Shown piece by piece: positions 1 to 6,582 of a stretch of DNA of 6,621 nt (the stretch's first letter is position 1; the number at the start of each line of letters is the position of its first letter). This stretch comes from Nonlabens sp. (GTDB lineage Bacteria > Bacteroidota > Bacteroidia > Flavobacteriales > Flavobacteriaceae), in the NCBI GenBank assembly GCA_023301395.1, contig JALZUY010000204.1:1-6621 (forward strand), given 5' to 3'. Made by a program: the position numbers and the translations under genes. The notes below the pieces were generated by a model. It saw only the letters and a program-made list of their open reading frames with translations, was not told the origin of the DNA and did no database searches.

Positions 1-88
1 AGGTTCTCGAAGTTCGCATTATTAATTATGAACGCAAAATCTATAAATTTTAACTTTGAATCAAATGTCAGTTCGAGCAGAGTCGAGA
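1..88. repeat. Direct repeat copy 1, at window edge
   Basis: This 88-base stretch is identical to 171..258. It starts with AGGTTCTCGAAGTTCGCATT and ends near GTTCGAGCAGAGTCGAGA. GTTCTCGA at 3-10 pairs with TCGAGAGC at 83-90 with one mismatch, so the unit has inverted ends. It may extend left of the window. Weaker similarity continues past 88 (GTTTTA, then ATTTTGATTTT). Confidence 0.95.
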
Positions 89-126
89 GCTGTTTTAGAA
101 TTTTGATTTTCTTTCAAACGTCGCAT

Positions 127-181
127 TTCGAGAACCTCAATGCTCATTCTGGAAATAAAAACGAGGACTGAGGTTCTCGAA
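127..181. repeat. Perfect 13-bp inverted repeat with 29-base loop
   Basis: TTCGAGAACCTCA at 127-139 is the exact reverse complement of TGAGGTTCTCGAA at 169-181. The right arm overlaps the first 11 bases of repeat copy 2, and the left arm also complements the first 11 bases of copy 1. It could form a hairpin in RNA or DNA. No T-run follows, so a simple intrinsic terminator is not well supported. Confidence 0.85.
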
Positions 182-258
182 GTTCGCATTATTAATTATG
201 AACGCAAAATCTATAAATTTTAACTTTGAATCAAATGTCAGTTCGAGCAGAGTCGAGA
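171..258. repeat. Direct repeat copy 2
   Basis: Identical to 1..88 over 88 bases. Here the ends are perfectly inverted: GTTCTCGA at 173-180 and TCGAGAAC at 253-260. The unit resembles a small non-coding palindromic intergenic element. It encodes no protein and no transposase is nearby, so whether it is mobile is unknown. Confidence 0.95.
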
Positions 259-291
259 ACAGTTTTAAGAACTAAAAATTGATTTTGATTT

Positions 292-317
292 TAAACCTTG
301 AACCATAAACCTTAAAC
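292..317. repeat. Two-copy 14-base-period tandem repeat
   Basis: TAAACCTTGAAC at 292-303 and TAAACCTTAAAC at 306-317 match at 11 of 12 positions. The two copies lie between the long repeats and the gene. No function can be assigned. Confidence 0.7.
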
Positions 318-361
318 TTCGACGTTTCCCTAACCCAAAACAGCTTTTCGCTCAATGAAGA

Positions 362-393
362 TTGCAAAATGGAAAGAACTATGCTTAAATTTA
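362..393 (+). promoter_or_regulatory. Candidate Bacteroidota-type promoter
   Basis: TTG at 362-364 is followed after 21 bases by TAAATTTA at 386-393. The Bacteroidota consensus is TTG, 17-23 bases, then TAnnTTTG, so the -7 box differs only at its last base. Transcription would start close to 400, giving a very short A-rich leader before ATG 412. In such an AT-rich region a one-mismatch hit can arise by chance. Confidence 0.35.
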
Positions 394-411
394 TAGAACA
401 TTAAAAGATTT

Positions 412-474
412 ATGAAACCTATTTATTATTTCACCGCTATACTACTGTTTTTTGCCATGCAACAAGGTACTGCC
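412..474 (+). other. Sec signal peptide coding segment
   Basis: Residues 1-21 show a short basic N-terminus (K2), a hydrophobic core at about 5-16 rich in Y, F, I and L, and a G-T-A cleavage box before Q22. Cleavage after A21 would leave Gln at the mature N-terminus, a pattern common in Bacteroidota. There is no Cys at the cleavage region, so the protein is predicted to be soluble in the periplasm or exported further, not lipid-anchored. Confidence 0.85.
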
Positions 475-3400
475 CAGAGTTTCTATATCGATAAATGGCG
501 TGAGGTAGAACAATTTGAACTCCAGGATAAAATTGAAGACGCCACAAAAGTGGTGGACGAGATTTACAAATATGCTCGACGCAAAAAGGACGAAGATCAA
601 TACGTTAAGGTTTTTCTTTTCAAGTCCAAGTATCAATTGATCAATGAGGAAGAGGCACAGTATAAAATTATTGCTGAGCTGGATAAAATGATTGAAGGCG
701 CAAGTTTTCCTAATAACAATATTTATAATGGAATAAAGGCAAAACTGTTAGATGATTATGCCCGTAATAATCAATGGCAAATAAGACAAAGAACTGCTGT
801 AGACACTGATGATGTTGATTTTAAAACATGGGACGCTACACGCTTTTACAGCGAGATTCATAAGAGTTATCAAGCTTCATTAGAACAACCAGAAAAATTA
901 ATAAAAGTTCCGTTGAGTGATTATAGCGCTATTTTAGGCCCTATGGCGCCAGCACGTTTTTTGAGACCTACGTTATTAGATATTCTTTCTCATCAAGCAT
1001 TGAATTTTTACAAAAGTGAATATTTCTACCTGACTAAACCTAAAGAGGAATTCAAGATTACAAAGGAAAATGCTTTTTTAAATACAGCTGATTTATTAAA
1101 ACTAAAACGACCAGCTGGCGACACCATTTTTTCAAAGTATGACGTAATGCAGCAATATGCACAACTAGAAACGATGCACTTAAAAAAGAAAAATGACGCT
1201 GCTTTTATTCACGTTTTCACAAATAGATTATGGTATGCACAAAATCAAATAGGAGCTTATCAAGTTTATACTGATAATGAAAAGCAACTAAATGACTTGA
1301 TAACTTCTTATCATAAAAACCCAGCAGTAACTGAGGCTTATTATTACCTTGCTCTATACCATCATAATTTGAGCAATAGAATAGATAAAGAACAACAAAG
1401 CTCTCATAGACAGCAAGCGATTGAATTAGTAAAAAAAGCGATAGAATTATATCCTAAATCTTATGGAGCAGCACTATGTGAACAATTAAAAAAACAAATC
1501 TATCAACCTAGTTTAAGCTTACAAGTAGAAGATTTAATTATTCCAGACAGACCACATCGCGGTGTTGTGAATTATACAAATGTGAAGCAATTAGATTTGT
1601 ATTATATCAAAGTTTCTATGGATGAAAACTTAGATAATTTAAGATTTGTAGATAGCCTCAAACAAGAATTTATTGATAAGGCATTTAAAAACCAAAGGGT
1701 AAAACATCAAGAGAGCACTAATCTACCGCAAGGAGAAGATACCTTTAATCACACTTATGAATATGCTGCGCCTGCATTAGAAAAAGGTCGTTATGCAGTA
1801 ATGGCAAGAACTGAAAATAAAGCTGCTGGAATCAAGTATACCAGCACTTTTATTACGGTTACTAATTTGACTTTGTTTAAAAAGGATGGAGATAAAGGAA
1901 CAGAAATCCTAGTTAAGGATAGAACTACGGGTAACACGGTAAGCGATGTAAATATTCAAATCTCTTATAATAAAACAGTGAAGCGATATAAAACTGATCG
2001 ATACGGAAAAGTTGATTATAACATTAAACACCTGCGAGGTAATCAAGATGTACTGGTTAGTAAAAATGGAGACAGTTTAAAGACTCGATACTACTCATAC
2101 TATAGAAACAGAAATGATAATGACGATGATGAAGATAATTATAACGTTAAAACATTCACTTATCTAGATCGAGCGATTTATAGACCTGGTCAAACGGTTT
2201 ATTTTAAAGCCATTGTTTTAAAGAAGAAGGGAAATGAAAAACAATCTGGAGTAGTGCCAAATGAAATTCTAGAAGTCTATGCCGAAGATGTAAACGGAAC
2301 AGAAATTTACAACGCAAGTTTAAAGACTAACGAATTTGGTAGTATCAATGGCTCTTTTGAGATTCCGCAAGATGTTCTTACTGGTGAGTTCACCTTGTAC
2401 ATTGATCAGTCTGAGAAAGAAACTGTTTTTACAGAGTCTATTGATAGCTGGGATGATGGAGAAATAGAATTTAAAGTAGAAGAATATAAACGTCCCACTT
2501 TTGAAGTAGACTTTGATGAAATTACAGCAACTTATAAGTTGGGTGATAGTGTTACGGTTTCTGGATTTGGGAAAGCTTTTCTAGGTAGTAATATTACAAA
2601 TGGTACTGTTACTTATAAAGTGCTAAGAAGCTATAATTACTCTAGATGGCGCAGTGGTTATTATGGTAATAGTGAAAAAGTGATTTCACAAGGAGAAACC
2701 ACCACAGACGCAGATGGCGTTTTTAAAATCAAGTTTCTAGCAGAAAACGATAAAGATGCAGATTCAAAATACAAACCACTTTACACCTATAAAATAGAGG
2801 CAGATATTACCGATTTAAATGGAGAAACTAGAAGTTCTAGCACAACCATGCGAGTAGGAACTAACGCTATTCAAATCACCTCACAGTTGCCTTATCAATT
2901 TACTACGGAACAAAACACTTTAAAAGTTGGCGTTAAAAACCTAAATGGTCAGTTTGTAAATGGGAAACTCATTGTGGAATTACGCAAGCAACCGCAAGCT
3001 AAACATGTTATTATTTCTTCTTCCTTACCACAAGCAGAGTTTCAAGAAATAGACGATATCACATACAGAAATACCTTTCCATATGCCGAATTAAGAAAAG
3101 GCGAAATAGAAACCGACTGGGAAAAAGCACCTATCATTTTCAGAAAAGAGATCACAACAGATTCATTAACTACGTTTGCCGTTCCTATTACTGAAAACTG
3201 GGAAAACGGCTCATACTATGTCTACATAAGAGCTGTTGAGCTAGAGCAAAGTTTTGATAATGAAGATGATGTAGTCAATTCTAGAGCAGAAAAAAGTCTT
3301 TGGGCAGATTTTGAGAAGCCTTTACAACCCGAGATTATCTCTAGTAATGGTGAGTTTACCAAAGAAGCAGCTGTGTTTAAAGTATATACTTCTATGGATG

Positions 3401-6400
3401 GAGTTTATGCGACTTTATATGCATGGACAGATAAAGAATTGATAGAAGAGAAATTTATTTTTCTTAAAAAAGGAAAAACAGAATTTAAATATCCTTGGGA
3501 TAACCTCAATGGTAAAAAGATTAGTATAAAATTACAGGTCCAAAAAGAAAATGATTTTGATGAGGCTAATGTGTCTACAGTAGAAAAACCTGTAGATGCA
3601 ATAGCACAATATCAAATAAAAACGCAAAGCTTTAGAAATAAATTACAGCCTGGTAGTGAAGAAACTTGGTCATTTACTATAAAGGATGACAATCAAATTC
3701 CTATGCAAGCTGAGGTACTGGCGAGTATGTACGATAAAAGCCTGGATGAGTTTGCAACGGCAAATTGGAGAGCTCCATTGATGAGAAATAATGAGTATTC
3801 TTTTTCTCCTAGTTTTTATCAAAATACTTCTTATAATAGAGTGCAATCGCTTTATGTGAGATTCTCGAACTTTGGAATAAATAACTACTTGCAATATGAT
3901 CGGTTTAAGTTTTATGGATTAACATTTAATAATTTTAATTCTAATTATTCAAGATATAAAAAAGGACTCTTAAGAAAGTATAAAGAGATAAAGCCAATTA
4001 AAGGATATGTTGTAGGTAAAATAATAGATAAATCTGGAGAGCCAGTACTTGGTGCGGTAATTATGATAAAAGGAACAAAAAATGCTGTTGCATCTGATTT
4101 TTATGGAGAATATAGCCTAAAGGTGTCGACTGGAGATGTGATCATATTTTCTGCACTTAGTTATGTAGCTCAAGAATTTATAATTAAAAATGAATTAATT
4201 AAAAATGTGGTGCTTGAAGATAATCTAGAGCCACAAATTTTACGTGCATATCGTTCAACTCGCAAAAAAGAAGATGAAGGGTATTTAAGGACTAATTTCG
4301 ATCGTTCTGATAAAAGGGAGTTTAGGGATGGAGATGTTGACTGGTCTCCTAAGGATAGACCTAATGCAAGCACAATCCAAAGACTTCAAGCTCAAGTGCC
4401 AGGTCTAACAGTGCAAACAAGTTCTGGCCAGCCAGGAGCAAATACGTTCATCCAATTAAGAGGACCTGTTTCTATAAACGGCAAATCAGAGCCATTAATT
4501 ATTGTTGATGGTGTTGTAGTGGATGACGATTTTTTCAAAGGGTTAAACCCTAGTGATATTTTTGAAATGGCTACTCTTAAAGATGCCGTTGCAACTTCCA
4601 TATACGGTAATCGCGGTGTAAATGGTGTTGTGATTATTTCCACAAAAGAAGGCATTAGTGCAAACGATCTTGTACTACGTGAAATGAATTTGAACAATAT
4701 TCAAGCTCGCAAAAACCTCCAAGAAACCGCTTTCTTCTTACCAGACTTGCGCACAGATCAAGATGGAAATCTCAAATTCTCTTTTACATCTCCTGAGGCA
4801 TTAACTCAATGGAAATTGCGATTACTTGCACACGATAAAAAAGGAAAAACAGCAAAGCTAGAACAGCTCGTTGTGACTCAAAAAGAGCTGAGTATTATTC
4901 CTAATGCACCACGTTTTTTAAGAGAAACAGACACCATACGTTTCTCTACAAAAATTGCAAACTTGTCTAACGCTGCAATGGATGGGACGGCACGTTTACA
5001 ACTCTTTGACGCGATGACTATGAAAGCGATTGATGTGGAGCTAGGAAACGTAAATAATAACAGAGATTTTACCATAGAAAAAGGCGGCAACACATCTGTA
5101 AACTGGACTTTTAGAATTCCGCTGGGAACGCAGGCTGTGACATATAGAGTTGTAGCAGCTGCAGGGAACTTTTCTGATGGAGAAGAAAATACATTACCGG
5201 TACTTACTAATCGCATGCTGGTAAATGAGTCTAGAGCACTTTGGGTAAGAGCTGGTGAGACTAAAACGGCTGTTATGGATAACTTGCTAGAGAGCGATTC
5301 TGGTACTATAGCACATCATCAAATGGTGTTTGAATACACTTCTAATCCGTCGTGGTATGCGATTAAGTCGTTGCCGTATTTAATGGAATATGAGCATGAG
5401 TGTGCAGAGCAAACTTTTTCACGTTATTATGCAAACTCAATGGCGCATCACATCTTAACGAGCAATCCTAAGGTGAAAACGGTTTTTGACAGTTGGGCAC
5501 AAAATGGTACAAATGTAAGTGCGCTAGAGAAAAATGAAGAATTGAAAACTGTGATGTTATCGCACACACCATGGCTGCGCGACGCACAAAGTGAAGCTCA
5601 AAAACAACAACGACTTGCCACATTATTTGACCTTGCCGAAACCGCAAAGCAGAAAAAGAAAACACTCGCAAAACTAGAAAAATTGCAAGGTGCATCTGGT
5701 GGTTTTCCATGGTTCAAAGGTGGAACCACTAATGAGTATATCACACGTCATATCGCTGCTGGATTGGGTCATATGAACAAACTAGGTGTTAAGAATGAAG
5801 ACACGCCGCAAACAGATCGCATGTATAAAAATGCGATTAACGCACTGGATAAGGAATGGCTTAAACGTTTCAATTACTATTTAAAAAATAATAAGTCGCT
5901 TGAGAATTACAACTATGGAAACGCATATTGGCATTATATGTATGCGAGAAGTTTTGATGTTTCTAGTACAAAGAAGAATGATAAATTATTGCAGGAAGCT
6001 GTTGAATATGCTTTCGCGAAAGCGGAATCACAATATTCCTCACAGCCATTATATACTAAGCTACTCATGGCAATCACATTGCATCGCAACGGTAAAACTG
6101 AGTTAGCCAGCTCGATCCTGGAAGGTTTAAAACAAACTGCCGTAAAAAGTGATGAAAACGGAATGTACTGGAAAAAAAATACAAACAGCTGGTACTGGTA
6201 CAGCAGCGATATAGAAACACAAGCGCTTGCCATAGAAGCGTTTCAAGAAGTCGCTGCCGATTTAAATAGCGTCGAAGAACTCAAAATATGGTTGCTCAAA
6301 AACAAAAGAACAAACCAGTGGAAATCCACAAAAGCAACTGCCGATGCTACTTATGCATTGCTCCTACAAGGCGGCAAATGGCTGGACGTTCAAGAGAACA

Positions 6401-6582
6401 ATAAGATCACATGGGGAAATAAATCGTTACCTGCAGACAAGATGAAATCTGCCGAAAAAGAAGCTGGAACAGGATACTTTAAAATCACCATGAACGCGGC
6501 TGAGGTTCATAAAGAACTAGCATGTGCAGGCGTGCCGATCATTGTTAAAACTGGTAATACAAGCAGTGCACAGACTGACTGA
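412..6582 (+). CDS. Secreted alpha-2-macroglobulin family protein with SusC-like CPD and TonB-plug domains inserted in the bait region
   Basis: The likely role is a periplasmic or surface protease trap: a protease cuts the bait, the protein changes shape and a thioester captures the attacker. That role is known for the family and inferred here. Residues 1-21 form a Sec signal peptide (K2, hydrophobic 5-16, G-T-A before Q22) with no lipobox Cys, unlike E. coli YfhM. Residues 24-360 look helical, with a TPR-like stretch at 304-358. MG-type domains run from about 368, with the MG2 hallmark Y-R-P-G-Q at 590-594 and an E-Y-K-R-P-T-F-E-V boundary at 691-699. The bait-region domain spans about 974-1125 (S-M-Y-D-K-S-L-D at 1105-1112). 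The CPD-like domain is 1200-1270, the TonB plug 1317-1414, and the A2M/MG7 domain starts near 1433 (N-L-Q-E-T-A-F-F-L-P). The thioester C-A-E-Q is 1664-1667 and toroid motif G-G-F-P-W-F-K-G-G is 1763-1771. The mature protein has three Cys (356, 1664, 2038). The start at 412 is fixed by the signal peptide and by an in-frame TAG at 394. The C-terminal MG10-like domain appears to be missing. Confidence 0.95.
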   Translation: MKPIYYFTAILLFFAMQQGTAQSFYIDKWREVEQFELQDKIEDATKVVDEIYKYARRKKDEDQYVKVFLFKSKYQLINEEEAQYKIIAELDKMIEGASFPNNNIYNGIKAKLLDDYARNNQWQIRQRTAVDTDDVDFKTWDATRFYSEIHKSYQASLEQPEKLIKVPLSDYSAILGPMAPARFLRPTLLDILSHQALNFYKSEYFYLTKPKEEFKITKENAFLNTADLLKLKRPAGDTIFSKYDVMQQYAQLETMHLKKKNDAAFIHVFTNRLWYAQNQIGAYQVYTDNEKQLNDLITSYHKNPAVTEAYYYLALYHHNLSNRIDKEQQSSHRQQAIELVKKAIELYPKSYGAALCEQLKKQIYQPSLSLQVEDLIIPDRPHRGVVNYTNVKQLDLYYIKVSMDENLDNLRFVDSLKQEFIDKAFKNQRVKHQESTNLPQGEDTFNHTYEYAAPALEKGRYAVMARTENKAAGIKYTSTFITVTNLTLFKKDGDKGTEILVKDRTTGNTVSDVNIQISYNKTVKRYKTDRYGKVDYNIKHLRGNQDVLVSKNGDSLKTRYYSYYRNRNDNDDDEDNYNVKTFTYLDRAIYRPGQTVYFKAIVLKKKGNEKQSGVVPNEILEVYAEDVNGTEIYNASLKTNEFGSINGSFEIPQDVLTGEFTLYIDQSEKETVFTESIDSWDDGEIEFKVEEYKRPTFEVDFDEITATYKLGDSVTVSGFGKAFLGSNITNGTVTYKVLRSYNYSRWRSGYYGNSEKVISQGETTTDADGVFKIKFLAENDKDADSKYKPLYTYKIEADITDLNGETRSSSTTMRVGTNAIQITSQLPYQFTTEQNTLKVGVKNLNGQFVNGKLIVELRKQPQAKHVIISSSLPQAEFQEIDDITYRNTFPYAELRKGEIETDWEKAPIIFRKEITTDSLTTFAVPITENWENGSYYVYIRAVELEQSFDNEDDVVNSRAEKSLWADFEKPLQPEIISSNGEFTKEAAVFKVYTSMDGVYATLYAWTDKELIEEKFIFLKKGKTEFKYPWDNLNGKKISIKLQVQKENDFDEANVSTVEKPVDAIAQYQIKTQSFRNKLQPGSEETWSFTIKDDNQIPMQAEVLASMYDKSLDEFATANWRAPLMRNNEYSFSPSFYQNTSYNRVQSLYVRFSNFGINNYLQYDRFKFYGLTFNNFNSNYSRYKKGLLRKYKEIKPIKGYVVGKIIDKSGEPVLGAVIMIKGTKNAVASDFYGEYSLKVSTGDVIIFSALSYVAQEFIIKNELIKNVVLEDNLEPQILRAYRSTRKKEDEGYLRTNFDRSDKREFRDGDVDWSPKDRPNASTIQRLQAQVPGLTVQTSSGQPGANTFIQLRGPVSINGKSEPLIIVDGVVVDDDFFKGLNPSDIFEMATLKDAVATSIYGNRGVNGVVIISTKEGISANDLVLREMNLNNIQARKNLQETAFFLPDLRTDQDGNLKFSFTSPEALTQWKLRLLAHDKKGKTAKLEQLVVTQKELSIIPNAPRFLRETDTIRFSTKIANLSNAAMDGTARLQLFDAMTMKAIDVELGNVNNNRDFTIEKGGNTSVNWTFRIPLGTQAVTYRVVAAAGNFSDGEENTLPVLTNRMLVNESRALWVRAGETKTAVMDNLLESDSGTIAHHQMVFEYTSNPSWYAIKSLPYLMEYEHECAEQTFSRYYANSMAHHILTSNPKVKTVFDSWAQNGTNVSALEKNEELKTVMLSHTPWLRDAQSEAQKQQRLATLFDLAETAKQKKKTLAKLEKLQGASGGFPWFKGGTTNEYITRHIAAGLGHMNKLGVKNEDTPQTDRMYKNAINALDKEWLKRFNYYLKNNKSLENYNYGNAYWHYMYARSFDVSSTKKNDKLLQEAVEYAFAKAESQYSSQPLYTKLLMAITLHRNGKTELASSILEGLKQTAVKSDENGMYWKKNTNSWYWYSSDIETQALAIEAFQEVAADLNSVEELKIWLLKNKRTNQWKSTKATADATYALLLQGGKWLDVQENNKITWGNKSLPADKMKSAEKEAGTGYFKITMNAAEVHKELACAGVPIIVKTGNTSSAQTD
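4009..4221 (+). other. CarboxypepD-regulatory-like domain inside the bait region
   Basis: Residues 1200-1270 begin V-V-G-K-I-I-D-K-S-G-E-P-V-L-G-A and continue through an M-I-K-G-T segment, a D-F-Y-G-E-Y-S-L strand and a V-V-L-E-D ending. This is the pattern of the small beta-sandwich domain (CarboxypepD_reg-like) that precedes the plug in SusC-type outer membrane transporters. In this protein it sits after the bait-region domain of an A2M protein. A basic linker (about 1181-1197, many K/R) precedes it. Confidence 0.88.
4360..4653 (+). other. SusC-type TonB-dependent receptor plug domain without a barrel
   Basis: Residues 1317-1414 carry the SusC plug landmarks in order: L-Q-A-Q-V-P-G-L-T-V (1325-1334), S-S-G-Q-P-G (1337-1342), L-R-G-P-V-S-I-N-G (1349-1357), E-P-L-I-I-V-D-G-V (1360-1368), L-N-P-S-D-I (1378-1383), L-K-D-A-V-A-T-S-I-Y-G (1389-1399), and N-G-V-V-I-I-S-T-K-E-G (1404-1414). 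In SusC the roughly 700-residue beta-barrel would follow. Here the A2M/MG7 domain follows within about 20 residues, so the plug has no barrel of its own. Confidence 0.9.
5401..5412 (+). other. Thioester motif C-A-E-Q
   Basis: Codons TGT GCA GAG CAA encode C1664-A-E-Q1667 in the context Y-E-H-E-C-A-E-Q-T-F-S-R-Y. This matches the C-x-E-Q thioester motif of alpha-2-macroglobulins and complement C3, in which the Cys and Gln side chains form the reactive bond. All key residues are present, so covalent capture chemistry should be possible. Whether the bond forms in this protein cannot be told from sequence. Confidence 0.9.

Larger units (their letters stand above)
1..411. other. Repeat-rich AT-rich intergenic region
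   Basis: I see no convincing gene in this stretch. Possible starts at 355, 369 and 381 read into stops within 50 bases (TAG at 394; TAA at 402). The stretch contains two copies of an 88-base repeat, an inverted fragment of its end, a short tandem repeat and a candidate promoter. The left edge of the window cuts the region, so the upstream neighbour and its orientation are unknown. Confidence 0.75.

Noticed and set aside
221..228. TAACTTTG, a perfect TAnnTTTG box in repeat copy 2 (also 51-58 in copy 1)
   Set aside because: No TTG lies at the expected 17-23 base distance upstream, and it is about 180 bases from the gene. It is repeat sequence in AT-rich DNA, so a promoter call is not supported.
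355..408. Short upstream starts at ATG 355, 369 and 381
   Set aside because: ATG 355 is in frame with the gene but hits TAG at 394. ATG 369 and 381 share a frame ending at TAA 402. The peptides are 7-13 residues with no evidence of a leader-peptide function.
3861..3871. TTCTCGAA inside the coding sequence, shared with the upstream repeat ends
   Set aside because: Only 8 bases match and it is in an ordinary coding context, so chance is the simplest explanation.
4009..4653. Reading the CPD plus plug segment as a fused or broken SusC transporter gene
   Set aside because: The frame is continuous through both junctions and returns to canonical A2M sequence, and no barrel remnant is present. A domain insertion fits better than a broken transporter.
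4392..4697. 101-residue open frame on the minus strand, and other minus-strand frames within the large gene
   Set aside because: They lie wholly opposite a strongly conserved coding sequence (here the plug domain), have no recognisable domain, and are explained as shadows of the real frame.
5900..6106. 68-residue plus-strand frame inside the thioester domain
   Set aside because: It overlaps the conserved main frame, shows no protein signature, and has the biased composition of an out-of-frame reading.
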